In this document: one piece after another, positions 17,613 to 26,815 of the stretch
Layout: each line of letters begins with the position of its first letter
How positions within the stretch are numbered: the first letter of the stretch is position 1
Source of the DNA: Phocaeicola fibrisolvens
GTDB taxonomy: Bacteria; Bacteroidota; Bacteroidia; Bacteroidales; Bacteroidaceae
Direction: 5' to 3'
Assembly: GCF_025567125.1 (NCBI RefSeq)
Contig: NZ_JAOQJI010000008.1
Coordinates: forward strand, 62,001 to 126,000
DNA: 64,000 nucleotides
Program-made: the position numbers and the translations under genes
The notes under the pieces: model-generated
Databases searched by the model: none
Told to the model about the DNA's origin: nothing
Seen by the model: the letters and a program-made list of their open reading frames with translations, nothing else

Positions 17613-18396
17613 CCGTACGACGTACGACGAAGATGCTGACTTCGTATAAAATAACAATAGGGAATGTGACAATCAGCATGGTAAACACGTCTGAGGTAGG
17701 AGTGATGATGGCAGCTATAATCATTGCGACCACCCAGGCGTGTTTTCTGTATCGTGCCATGAAGTCGGCAGAAAGAATGCCGAATCGGGCCAGTAGCCAT
17801 GTCAGAATGGGTATCTCGAATGTGATGCCCATCATCAGGCTCAGCATGTTCAGCGTGTCGATGTAAGAACTGAGCAGGATGGTGTTTTCCACTTCCTGAC
17901 TCACCTGGTAGCTGGACAGGAAACGGAACGTGAAGGGGAAAATCAGAAAATAGCTGAACAGCACTCCTGTCAGAAACAGCAGGTAACCCCAGAATACCAG
18001 CCGACGGGAATATTTCTTTTCATTCTGATATAATGCCGGCGAGATAAAATGAAACAGTTGGTAAAGAATATAAGGAGATGCCAGTAAGATGCCGGCATAG
18101 AATGACACACTCATGTGTGTTAGAAATTGTCCGGAGAGCTGGGTGTTGATGAGCTTTACCGGTAAGTTCTCTACTTCCAGTCCGGGGATATGAAGTACCT
18201 GCCCGATCCATGCGAAGAAGCGATACGTGCAGAAATTACTTTCTTTGGGAGCAAGAATCACGTCAAAAAGTTCGTCTTTGAAACAGAAGGCCAGTAGCAT
18301 GAGTAGGACAACGGCGCATGCAATATGGATAATCGTCTTGCGCAGTACATCCAGATGGTCCCAAAAGGTCATCTCTGTGGGTTGGGTTGGTTTCAC
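17593..18396 (-). CDS. tatC: Sec-independent protein translocase TatC
   Basis: This 267-residue polytopic inner-membrane protein is the substrate-receptor subunit of the twin-arginine translocon. It has the TatC N-terminus (MTFWDHLDVLRK), six transmembrane segments, the periplasmic/cytoplasmic stretches ISPALYQNEKK and FEIPILTWLLARFGI, and the ITPTSD motif near the last helices. It starts 5 bp after tatA, so the two form one operon. A tatB gene was not seen, as is usual for Bacteroidetes. Its last codons overlap convergent GH97 by 20 bp. Confidence 0.96.
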   Translation of the reverse strand: MKPTQPTEMTFWDHLDVLRKTIIHIACAVVLLMLLAFCFKDELFDVILAPKESNFCTYRFFAWIGQVLHIPGLEVENLPVKLINTQLSGQFLTHMSVSFYAGILLASPYILYQLFHFISPALYQNEKKYSRRLVFWGYLLFLTGVLFSYFLIFPFTFRFLSSYQVSQEVENTILLSSYIDTLNMLSLMMGITFEIPILTWLLARFGILSADFMARYRKHAWVVAMIIAAIITPTSDVFTMLIVTFPIVILYEVSIFVVRRTVRRVRN

Positions 18397-18401
18397 AGCT
18401 G

Positions 18402-18626
18402 TTATTTCTCCTTTTTCTCGTTGGATGCGACTTCTTCTTTCTTTTCGTTGGTGTCTTTCGGGTCCTCATCCATTCCGTTCATGCCATCCTTAAAGTTTTT
18501 CACTCCTTTTCCAAGGCCTTTCATCAGTTCGGGAATTTTCTTCCCGCCGAATAACAGCAGGATGATCAGTGCGATGAACAATAATTCCTGGGTCCCGATT
18601 CCCAGAAGCAATAATGTCGTATTCAT
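18402..18626 (-). CDS. tatA: Twin-arginine translocase subunit TatA
   Basis: This 74-residue protein has one N-terminal transmembrane helix (about residues 12-27) followed by the FGGKKIPELMKGLGKGVKNF hinge and amphipathic helix that define TatA/TatE. The tail is highly charged and rich in Lys and Glu. It is translated just upstream of tatC, with which it forms the pore-receptor system that exports folded, often cofactor-containing proteins. Its upstream region contains an array of phased palindromes about 180 bp before the start. Confidence 0.93.
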   Translation of the reverse strand: MNTTLLLLGIGTQELLFIALIILLLFGGKKIPELMKGLGKGVKNFKDGMNGMDEDPKDTNEKKEEVASNEKKEK

Positions 18627-18806
18627 GTATTTTCGTGTATAAATGAATGGTTTGCTTTCAGTTGATTCTCTTACAAAAATATGGATTGTTTTTTATATGC
18701 GCAAATGTAATGGTACAGCTATTTCTGTTTTTCCACAAAAATGATAGGATTGGGCACATTTTTATAACTCCCCTTGTGATTAGTTTCTTTTCTTATGTTA
18801 TTTTCT

Positions 18807-18890
18807 GTATTTCATAGTATGGGATTTGTATTTCACAGTGTGAAATATATATCCCACACTGTGGTTTTTGTATCCCACAGTGTGGAACAG
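18807..18890. repeat. Four tandem 21-bp palindromic units
   Basis: Four consecutive units of exactly 21 bp begin at 18807, 18828, 18849 and 18870. Each centres on a palindrome of the form YYCACA-N-TGTGRR: unit 2 is TTTCACAGTGTGAAA, units 3 and 4 have CCCACACTGTGG and CCCACAGTGTGG, and unit 1 is diverged. The period equals about two helical turns, so all palindromes face the same side of the DNA. Confidence 0.85.
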
Positions 18891-18931
18891 AGAAATCTCC
18901 TTGATGTTTGAAAGAAAATGCAGGGAGGAAT

Positions 18932-18977
18932 AAAAAAATCCTCCGGGAACATCAAAAAGACATTTCCCGGAGGATTT
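18932..18977 (-). terminator. Rho-independent terminator of the CBM-like gene
   Basis: A 14-bp perfect stem (18936-18949 AAATCCTCCGGGAA against 18964-18977) is followed, in minus-strand sense, by a run of seven T (18932-18938 on the plus strand reads A). It begins 24 bp after the stop of the CBM-like gene. Confidence 0.85.
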
Positions 18978-19000
18978 CTGCTGTTCTTATGGGGTAATAC

Positions 19001-19672
19001 TTATTTCTTTGTCAGTGATACATTGTCAATCAATGCTTTGGAGTCTTTTGTCTGAAGCTGGATGACAATTACGAAATCGCCCAGTGTGCTGTCGGATACG
19101 GGAGCTTCAGTCACTGTACCGCCTTTGTCTTCTACACCCTTGATGCTGGCAAATGCATTGACGGTTTTTGAGAAGTCGAAAGTGGCTGATACTTTTGACC
19201 ATCTGCCTGCCTTTTTGATGATGCGGCTGAAAGCTGCTGCCGACTGGTTCTTGGTAGATTCGTCATTGATGTCGAAACCTTCACGCATGATGAACAGGTT
19301 TTCAGTCTTGGCATCACGGATGAAGAAACGTACCTGTGCATTGTCTGTCAGTGCTTTCATGTCGAAAGAAAGTGTATAGACTGCTTTCTCTGCACCTTTG
19401 ATGCGCTGTCCCAGATAAGCTTTGTACCAAGAGTTGTCGGTTGTATTTTCAATCTGTACAGCGTTTCCGTGCTTTTCGTCATCGGTAACCGGACTGATAG
19501 TTGTGGCACCGTTAGTCTTGTCAAATGCAAACCAGTCTTCTGTAGAAGGAATGGATGCATAAGTCTTTTCATTATTCAACGGAGTGTCGAAGTTTCCATT
19601 CTTTACCAAATTTTGTGCGTGAACTCCCATTGCCAGGAAGGCCATTGCTGCTACTACAAAAACTTTTTTCAT
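19001..19672 (-). CDS. Secreted protein with CBM4/9-like carbohydrate-binding fold
   Basis: This 223-residue protein has a clear signal peptide (MKKVFVVAAMAFLAMGVHA, then Q). The mature part starts NLVKNGNFDTPLNN, a typical opening of CBM4/9 and related galactose-binding-like beta-sandwiches, and ends with ALIDNVSLTKK, the usual closing strand. There is no attached catalytic domain and no lipobox, so it is probably free in the periplasm or secreted. A sugar-binding function is suggested by the fold only. It is monocistronic, with a promoter-like box upstream and a strong terminator downstream. Confidence 0.7.
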   Translation of the reverse strand: MKKVFVVAAMAFLAMGVHAQNLVKNGNFDTPLNNEKTYASIPSTEDWFAFDKTNGATTISPVTDDEKHGNAVQIENTTDNSWYKAYLGQRIKGAEKAVYTLSFDMKALTDNAQVRFFIRDAKTENLFIMREGFDINDESTKNQSAAAFSRIIKKAGRWSKVSATFDFSKTVNAFASIKGVEDKGGTVTEAPVSDSTLGDFVIVIQLQTKDSKALIDNVSLTKK

Positions 19673-19703
19673 ATTGTTTACACGATTATTTGATTTATTG
19701 GTA

Positions 19704-19711
19704 CAAATATA
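19704..19711 (-). promoter_or_regulatory. Bacteroides -7 box of CBM-like gene
   Basis: Minus-strand TATATTTG matches TAnnTTTG, 31 bp before the start codon. A TTG lies 18 bp further upstream, slightly short of the usual 19-21 spacing. Confidence 0.5.
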
Positions 19712-19831
19712 GTAAAACCTTCAAATATACAACGCGATTTTTTTGATAGTTTATAGTTTTAAAATACCCTCTAAGGTAAAAAGTTAAGAAATTTTCTTCG
19801 TATTTCTTATAATAATCAATAATGTCAGTTT

Positions 19832-19883
19832 AAAAAGCTGCTTCCAGTGGCTTTATGCAAGAATGTAAATCACTGGAAGCGGT
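19832..19883 (-). terminator. Terminator of GH2 gene
   Basis: The arms 19840-19849 (GCTTCCAGTG) and 19871-19880 pair perfectly and can be extended by wobble pairs. In minus-strand sense a T run follows (A residues at 19832-19836). It is 19 bp beyond the GH2 stop. Confidence 0.75.
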
Positions 19884-19901
19884 GGGAATATAAATGGATT
19901 A

Positions 19902-22271
19902 TTATTTAAACTTGAGACGGAGAGTCTGCACGACTTCTGCACCTTTGTTCATCCCCTTGGCTTTGATTCGGACAACGGCCTGGCCTTTTTTGCCGTTGGA
20001 ACGTATGACGGCCAGTGCACGGCCTTTCCATAAATGATGTGTCTGGTCGAAAGTGGGGTCTACGTCTTTGATGTCTGCGTTGCCTAAGGCTTGCAAAGTG
20101 CCTGCTCCTTGTACGGAAACAGACAGAAGGTTATCGGCTATTGGGACTATATGACCGGCTTCATCGATTGCTTCTATTACCAGGAAGGAGAGGTCTTGTC
20201 CGTCGGCATGCAGTACCTCTCTGTCTGCTGTCAGACGAAGAGAGACTGGAGCACCGGCGGTAGACAAAGTGGTGGTTTCCATTACTTTTCCGTCGCGTAG
20301 ACCTTCTGCTTTCAGCACTCCCGCTTTGTAAGGCAGTGAGAAGATGGCTTTCATTTCGTTGACGGACTTTTCTGCTATCAGTTGGTTGTCCAGATAAAGG
20401 CGGACTGTGGGGTAATGGGAATAGACTTCCACTTCAATGGGTTTGTTCTCATGGCCGGGCCAGTTCCAACATTCAAATGTGGGCCAGGTAGACCAGGAGG
20501 TAGTCCGTATCTTGCCTTTGTATCCGTCGGGTTCTTTGACGGCAATGTATAGATGTTCCTTCCCGTTTTCATTCCAGAGCATGGAACGGTAATGGCTGAT
20601 GGGTTTGCGTTGGCCGGTCAGATCAATGTCTCCGCAATAGGAGGCATGCCATGGATAGAGCGGGCGATGATAGTGTTCGCCAGGCAGGTCACCATCGTAG
20701 TACCAGCGTCCGATGCCGGATTCACCGATATAATCCATGGCTGTCCACACAAAATCGCCGATGACGTATGGATGGTCTTTTACGGTTCGGAAATTTCTCC
20801 ATGCATCGTTCGGAAATGATTCTGTCTGTACCATTACTCGGGAAGGAGCACGCAGGTGGTCACTTTCTGCCTTGTGTATCATATAGTTGTAACCCACAAT
20901 GTCGTGGGCTTCAGCCAACGGGTCGTAGATTTCCCAGTCACTGTCCCAGGCCGCGAGTGCGGACGTGACCGGACGGGTAGGGTCCAGTTTCCGGCAAAGC
21001 GCAGCCAGTTTGCGGGCGGTAGTCACAATCTCTATCTTTTTGCGTTCAATGACCTCATTACCGATACTCCAACAGAAGATACTGGGATGGTTGCGGTCCC
21101 GGAGAATCATTGCTTTTAAATCGCGTTCCCACCATTCGTCGAACAAGGTGTGATAATCATAGGTATTCTTTGCCTCACGCCATCCGTCGAATGCTTCATC
21201 GATGACCAGCAATCCCACTTGGTCACAAGCATGGAGGAAAGCCTCCGAAGGTACATTGTGGGAAGTACGTACGGCATTGAATCCTGCCTGTTTCATCAGT
21301 TCTGCCTTCCGGAATTCTGCGCGGTCGTATGCGGCTGTTCCCAGTATGCCGTTGTCGTGATGCAGGCATCCGCCGTTCAGCAAGATGGATTTTCCATTCA
21401 GAAGAAGGCCTTTTTCGGCTGAATAGGTTATTGTGCGGAAGCCGAAAGTTTCGTCTGCACGGTCCAGGGTGTTCCCTTGCTCGGCTACTGTGACTTGTGC
21501 GGTATACAGGTTCGGGGATTCGGGACTCCAGGCTTTGGCTTCCGGAACCTGGAAGCGTTGTTCGGCCGTGATGTGTGCTTGGGGTTGCAGGTCATAAGTG
21601 CTCTTCTTGACTTGTCCGGCTATTTCCATGGAAACCTCGACTGTTTTGCGCTCTGCACTTTCATTCACAATTTCCGTCTTTACTATGGCTGTCTGCAAGT
21701 CGGGTGTCTGAATCTGGATGCCCCAGTCGGCTACATGGACTGGATTTTTTTCTATCCACCAGACGTTCCTGTAAATGCCCGATCCGGTGTACCATCGGCA
21801 GTTTTTCTGTTTTGAATTGTCGACACGTACCGCAAGGATATTCTTTCCGGTTTTCACATAAGGGGTGATATCGACAAAGAAAGAAGAATAGCCATAAGGA
21901 TGTCCGCCTGCACGCTGTCCGTTGACGTATACATCTGAATTCATGTACACCCCTTCAAAATAGAGTTGCAGTTTCTTTCCATTGGCTTCTTTAGGTACAT
22001 TGAACGTTTTTCGGTACCAGCCGGTTCCGGTAGGCAGATAGCCGCCGTCGTTTCCTGCCGGAGCCTCTTTGTCGAATTTTTGTTCGATGCTCCAGTCGTG
22101 TGGCAGTACCAGTTTCTTCCATGAAGCATCATCGAAGGTTTCATTTTTGGCGATTAGGGTATCACCTAACCAAAATCTCCATCCCTCATTGAATAATTGT
22201 TTCCCGGATGATGCTGAAACCGACAGTACGATTATCCACATCATTCCTAAAATAAGCAGTCGTTTTCTCAT
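19902..22271 (-). CDS. GH2 beta-galactosidase-type glycoside hydrolase
   Basis: This 789-residue secreted enzyme (signal peptide about residues 1-20) has the GH2 plan: a jelly-roll sugar-binding domain (NEGWRFWLGD to about 185), an immunoglobulin-like domain, a TIM barrel (about 285-585), then a DUF4982-like and further Ig-like C-terminal domains. The acid/base is E406 in SIGNEV and the nucleophile E484 in VQTESFP, both intact. The RTSHNVPSEAF stretch of GH2 barrels is also present. Beta-galactosidase is the most likely activity, but GH2 members of this layout also include beta-glucuronidases and others, so substrate is open. It is a single-gene unit. Confidence 0.88.
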   Translation of the reverse strand: MRKRLLILGMMWIIVLSVSASSGKQLFNEGWRFWLGDTLIAKNETFDDASWKKLVLPHDWSIEQKFDKEAPAGNDGGYLPTGTGWYRKTFNVPKEANGKKLQLYFEGVYMNSDVYVNGQRAGGHPYGYSSFFVDITPYVKTGKNILAVRVDNSKQKNCRWYTGSGIYRNVWWIEKNPVHVADWGIQIQTPDLQTAIVKTEIVNESAERKTVEVSMEIAGQVKKSTYDLQPQAHITAEQRFQVPEAKAWSPESPNLYTAQVTVAEQGNTLDRADETFGFRTITYSAEKGLLLNGKSILLNGGCLHHDNGILGTAAYDRAEFRKAELMKQAGFNAVRTSHNVPSEAFLHACDQVGLLVIDEAFDGWREAKNTYDYHTLFDEWWERDLKAMILRDRNHPSIFCWSIGNEVIERKKIEIVTTARKLAALCRKLDPTRPVTSALAAWDSDWEIYDPLAEAHDIVGYNYMIHKAESDHLRAPSRVMVQTESFPNDAWRNFRTVKDHPYVIGDFVWTAMDYIGESGIGRWYYDGDLPGEHYHRPLYPWHASYCGDIDLTGQRKPISHYRSMLWNENGKEHLYIAVKEPDGYKGKIRTTSWSTWPTFECWNWPGHENKPIEVEVYSHYPTVRLYLDNQLIAEKSVNEMKAIFSLPYKAGVLKAEGLRDGKVMETTTLSTAGAPVSLRLTADREVLHADGQDLSFLVIEAIDEAGHIVPIADNLLSVSVQGAGTLQALGNADIKDVDPTFDQTHHLWKGRALAVIRSNGKKGQAVVRIKAKGMNKGAEVVQTLRLKFK

Positions 22272-22302
22272 AATATTTAGTATTGTTCTTCATACGTAAT
22301 CG

Positions 22303-22310
22303 CAAAGATA
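22303..22310 (-). promoter_or_regulatory. Bacteroides -7 box of GH2 gene
   Basis: Minus-strand TATCTTTG matches TAnnTTTG, 32 bp before the GH2 start. No convincing -33 box was seen at the expected spacing. Confidence 0.45.
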
Positions 22311-22499
22311 AATAAACTGTTTGGAAATCTGGTGATATTTAATCAGTTTGAAAGGTAGATGGTGTGCAAAGTAAAAGAATATGATATAAGCTGGTCTGTC
22401 AGCTGAAATGTCAGGAAGATGTCAGTAAAGTTTTTTGGTCGTTATAGGCTACGGAATGTAGTTTTGTGATTGAAGTTAAAAAATAGATTGAAGTGGAAT

Positions 22500-23171
22500 A
22501 TGAAGGGAAATGTGCATTATGTAGGAATGCGTCGTTTTTTGATTCTGTTTGTGTTGGCTCTTGTGGCAGGCTCTCTTTTTATCACGCAGAAAAAGGAGAA
22601 AGACGAAACTCCGCTTCCCGAGAAACTGGAAAAGGTGATGCGTACCACGCGGATGAATACCTATCGGGACCCTTTTTATGGGTATGTGATACATTATCCG
22701 TCCTTTTTCGAGCAAGTTTCCAATCCGCAGGTGAAAGAAAAAGGATATTGCCAGTTCCGTTTTTGGAATGTGGAGCAGATTGTACAGACTGCGTTTGTGC
22801 TTCCCAATCTGGACAGCCTGACAGTGGCGCAGGGAATGTCTCGTTTTGCCCGGGAACTTCATGCCACTTATCAACGTGAGGAGGGTGATTGCTTTATCCT
22901 TTCAGGACCGCTTCATTTGGAAAACCGGGAGGTGGCAGGGCATCGCTTTTATGCCAAGTACGTGCAGTGTCAGAAACTATGGTTCGTGCAGATTCTCACT
23001 TATCCGGAAAACTGTGCGCAGGCGGTGACGCGGCTCATCCGGGAGATTGACCGTTGGAAAGTTTGGGAGAAAAAAAGGGAAAAGAAATTGCCTGAATCGT
23101 TTGACAGTGAGCCGCAGACTACTTCACCGTATGAAGGTCCTTGTTTCCCTTGGATATTGATTACCAACTGA
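22500..23171 (+). CDS. Hypothetical membrane-anchored protein
   Basis: I do not recognise this family. The ATG at 22500 gives 223 residues; the frame extends to a TTG at 22470 that is a poor start, and an internal ATG at 22527 is also possible. One hydrophobic segment (about residues 11-28, RRFLILFVLALVAGSLFIT) would anchor it in the inner membrane with a periplasmic domain. That domain opens with an FYGYVIHYPSFF stretch, like small proteins that bind or sense extracytoplasmic ligands. The C-terminus is basic (WEKKREKKLP). Its end overlaps the truncated end of a convergent ATPase pseudogene by 11 bp, which may reflect the rearrangement that cut that gene. Confidence 0.6.
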   Translation: MKGNVHYVGMRRFLILFVLALVAGSLFITQKKEKDETPLPEKLEKVMRTTRMNTYRDPFYGYVIHYPSFFEQVSNPQVKEKGYCQFRFWNVEQIVQTAFVLPNLDSLTVAQGMSRFARELHATYQREEGDCFILSGPLHLENREVAGHRFYAKYVQCQKLWFVQILTYPENCAQAVTRLIREIDRWKVWEKKREKKLPESFDSEPQTTSPYEGPCFPWILITN

Positions 23172-24295
23172 TTTCGGAGAGGAACCTCGTGAATCCTTCT
23201 TCCACCTCTTTGTTGGGGAATCCCAGATAATATGCCCGAAACTCTTTGTCGTATCCCTTGATGGTGAGATATCCGCTTTGGTACAGGATGGGTACAGGGT
23301 TGGTGTGCATCGTATCTATACCTTCCAGAGAGTCGGCATCTGCCATTTCTTCAGTGAAGCGATACAGGTTATAGCGACTGTGTTTGAGCAACTCGACCAG
23401 GAAGGTAGGTGTTCCCGTTTCGAACCAGTAGCTTCCAAACCTCATTTGGGCAAAGGTATTCAGCAGACTGAAGGGGTTGTAGATGTCTTCACTTTTTTCG
23501 GTGAAGTGATATCCGTCGTACATTTCCTTGAGCGTGGCCTTGGTCTCTTTCTCCGTCATGCCGTTCTTTTCACCCAGTTCGATGATATCCTCCTTGAAGT
23601 CACGGTATAATTCTTCCTCCGTGATACCGCACAGACTGGCGAAACGGTTATTCATGGAAATGTCCATCAGGTTGTTCAGGTCGCTGAATACGCTTACCTT
23701 GCAGAATTTGGTTACTCCGGTGAGCAAGGCAAACTTGATATACTTGTCGCAGCTTTTCATTACTCCATAAAAGGCCTTCAAGGTATTGCGGTAGTCAGTC
23801 ATCAGTTCCTCGTTGCCGATGACCTGAAGCATGGGTTTGTCGTATTCATCGATTAAGGATAACCACGTTACGTCCTGTCTTTTCGGCCGCCCGCTGGATG
23901 ATACCTTGAAAACGCAGGGATAGGCTGGTTTCACTGGGACGGGTGCCATATCTTGATTCCCAACCACATAGCATATCATTGAGCATGTCATACAAGCTGT
24001 CTGGCGTATCATATTTTTGAGCGTTCAGATCCAGATGCAGAATAGGATATTCAGTCCATTCTTTTTCCAGCTTTCCCATGGAAAGTCCTTCAAACAGTTC
24101 TTTTCTCCCTTGAAAATAGGCTTCCAGCGTGGAAATAAGCAAACTCTTTCCGAACCGCCTGGGACGGCTGAGAAAATAATATTTACCACTCTCGTCAAGC
24201 TTGTAAACCAATGCGGTCTTGTCGATGTAGCAGTAGTTTCCTTTGCGGATTTCTTCAAAACTTTGTATGCCTATCGGATAATTCTTTTTCATCAT
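23161..24295 (-). pseudogene. Frameshifted, truncated AAA-ATPase (AAA-ATPase_like / PD-(D/E)XK family)
   Basis: The N-terminal part (24295 down to about 23850) starts YPIGIQSFEEIRKGNYCYIDKT, the family signature, and contains the nucleotide-binding RPRRFGKSLLIS. It then runs off frame. The frame is restored by removing one base near 23853-23854, where minus-strand CTTAATCGATGA replaces the expected CTTATCGATGA. The rest continues with the Walker B-like LIDEYDKP, GVTKFCKVSVFSDLNNL and YDGYHF. It stops at 23161 after about 378 codons, well short of the usual 500 or more, so the C-terminal nuclease-like domain is missing. These ATPases are common multi-copy genes of unknown role in Bacteroides, and this copy looks dead. 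Confidence 0.85.
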
Positions 24296-24410
24296 TGGCT
24301 TGAATTTACCTACCCATACATTATGGAGATATATGGAGGGGGATGTTTCTACAAATGTAATGAATTTTATTTCATGTACAAAGGATATGGTTTTTCTTCC
24401 TATTCTTGAA

Positions 24411-24428
24411 ACTACCCTACAGGGTAGT
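24411..24428. repeat. Single 18-bp palindrome
   Basis: ACTACCCTACAGGGTAGT is an inverted repeat with 8-bp perfect arms and a 2-bp centre. It lies between the divergently arranged ATPase pseudogene and the barrel gene, 57 bp before the latter's start. It could be an operator or a lone relative of the palindrome arrays elsewhere in the window. Confidence 0.6.
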
Positions 24429-24484
24429 GGAAAAGTCTCGCGAAGTATGGAACTTTGCAGCAGAAATTAAAAAGCTACTATGCA

Positions 24485-26812
24485 ATGAAGAAAATGAAAA
24501 GATTCTTGTACCTGCTTATAGGTGTTGTATTGCCTGTAAGTTTATCAGCACAAACCGTAAGTGGAAGATTGATGGATGAGAACAGCCAGCCGTTACCCTA
24601 CGCCAACGTGGTACTATTGTCGTTGCCGGATTCGGTGTTTGTGAGTGGGACCATCAGCGGGGAGGACGGTTCCTTTAAGCTGGAAGCCACATCGAAAAAA
24701 CAAATTCTAAAAATATCCACCATTGGATATAAGACGGTGTATAAACCGATAGCTCCGGCCAATCTCGGTACTGTTCAGCTCGTAGCGGATGCACAGCAGT
24801 TGGGAGAAGTCGTAGTGAAGGCCGATTTTCCGAAAACACGTGTAAAAGGGAATGCCATGGTGACGACCGTAACAGGGAGTGTGCTGGAAAAAGCCGGAAC
24901 AGGCAATGACCTGCTTGACAAAATACCAGGCTTGTCGGCTGAAGACGGCTCAGTGAATGTATTTGGAAGCGGAGCCGCGGAAATCTACATCAACGGAAGA
25001 AAAATGAGAAACAGCTCGGAACTTGACCAACTGTCGTCCGACAATATAAAGAGTGTAGAGGTACTCCGTAATCCCGGTGCCCGATACGATGCTTCGGTAA
25101 AAGCGGTTGTACGGATTATAACCAAAAAGCTACAGGGGGAAGGATTCGGCTTCAGCAACCGTGCATACTTGGGATACTAGTATGACCTTGCCCTGCTCGA
25201 CCAGTTCAATTTCAATTACCGTAAGGGAGGATTCGACCTCGGAGGAATGTTATTCGGCAGGGACAACAAGTTTGAAGAGAACAAGATGCTGACACAGAAA
25301 ACCTGTCTGGATAAAGTATGGACACAAAATTCGGATATGAAAAGTCCGTTTCATACCCAGAACATTGCAGCCATGCTTTCATTGAATTATCAGTTTAACG
25401 AAAATCAGGTAATGGGAGTAAGGTATGACTTTGACAGAAGCCCTCTGATTGAGATGCAGTTGAACATGAATACTTCGATTCATGTAGATAATACCCTGGA
25501 AGAAGAAAGTAAGAGTCACACACATTCAGTCACAACAAATAATAAGCATACGGTAAATGCTTATTATAACGGTAGTTTTAATGACTGGAATGTTGATTTG
25601 AATATAGACGGAATGTGGTTGGACAATAATAATCCCATTGTGACAGATGAATATGTCAGGCAATCGGACAAGACGGAAGTAAACAGCATTGTCCATACGC
25701 AGAGTAACAGTCAGAATGAACTTTATGCAGCCAAACTGATTGTTGATCATCCGTTATGGGGTGGCAGTTTCTCCATAGGCGGTGAATATACCTACAGTAA
25801 CCGCACAGACAGCTACGTAAACGATGAGCATGTGATATCTGACAACGAAAACAAAATCAAAGAAAACGCCGTATCTGCCTTTGCCATGTACGCACACAGC
25901 TTCGGTCAACTACAAGCAGAGGCGGGTGTGAGGTATGAGCATCTGAACTCCGATTACTATGAGTTCGGGAAAAGGATGGATGAGCAAAGCCGTAGATATG
26001 ATAATGTATTTCCTTCCATATCCCTGTCATATCCTATAGGTAAGACCCAACTAATGATAAGTTATTCAGGTAATATAGAACGACCTAGCTACAACAGGTT
26101 GTCAAGTGCAGTAATCTATGGCAATAAATATACATATGAGAGAGGGAATCCGCTTCTGTGTTCTTCGATACAGAATACCCTGTCGCTCAATACATCCTGG
26201 AAATGGTTGTATTTCAACCTGAATTACAGCCGTATTAAGGATATGCAGATACAGATAAGCAAATCCTATTCGGATGCAGATCCTTCCATTTCTCTGTTCA
26301 CGTATACCAATGTTCCAAAGGTGGACAAACTGAATGCCACTTTATCTGTATCGCCGACAATTGGTATATGGTCGCCACAATTCACAGCCATGTACAGCCA
26401 GCAATGGTTTGTGATGGACACACCGGACGGGCCAAAAAAACTCAATAATCCTATCGCATTCTTCAAGTGGGGCAATACATTTAGTTTTCCCAAGGATTTT
26501 CAGCTGAACATAGATTTGGAGACTTCCACACGAGGAGAAGACAGCAGCTGCCGTATCATTGAGCCGGGAAGTTCAGTAAATCTATCCTTATATAAAGGAT
26601 TTTGGGGTGGAAAATTGTCAGTCCAACTGCAGGCTAACGACCTCTTCAATACCTCATCTTCAGACATACTGGTGTACAGCGGTAACCGCCTTACCATACT
26701 TGCTCCAGAGTCGCGCCGCAGTTTTGGTATGACCATACGATACAAGTTCAATGCTACGAAGAGCAAATATAAGGGAACCGGAGCCGGAGACAGCCAGAAA
26801 AACCGTATGTAA
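24485..26812 (+). pseudogene. TonB-dependent-receptor-like outer-membrane barrel gene with in-frame TAG
   Basis: One continuous frame of about 775 codons encodes a signal peptide (cleaved after SLSAQ), a CarboxypepD_reg-like domain (VSGRLMDENSQPLPYANV), a plug (GEVVVKADFP, IPGLSAEDG, EIYINGRKM) and an outer-membrane barrel of the OMP_b-brl_3 type, ending MTIRYKFNATKS. It is broken by a single amber TAG at 25178-25180 (codon 232 from this start), directly after the plug in AYLGY. The sequence after the stop continues in the same frame as expected (YDLALLDQFNF). One C-to-T change from CAG would explain it. I call it a pseudogene, but suppression or a sequencing error would leave it functional. 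There is no SusD partner. Confidence 0.82.
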
Positions 26813-26815
26813 TTT

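Larger units (their letters stand above)
18627..19000. other. 374-bp intergenic region: tandem palindromes and a terminator
   Basis: No gene is supported here. The stretch holds the region upstream of tatA, a four-unit palindrome array (18807-18890) and the terminator of the minus-strand CBM-like gene (18932-18977). No exact TAnnTTTG box facing tatA was identified with confidence. Confidence 0.7.

Noticed and set aside
18807..18890. CRISPR-like array
   Set aside because: Units are contiguous with no spacers, are only 21 bp long, and no cas gene is present. The same applies to 48618-48709.
24017..24409. 130-codon plus-strand ORF over the ATPase pseudogene
   Set aside because: It is antisense to the clear family match and has no own motif.
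25178..25180. Recoded amber codon (pyrrolysine or phage-type code)
   Set aside because: All other genes use standard stops, including TAG at the end of dnaE, and no suppressor tRNA is in the window. Simple mutation is more likely.
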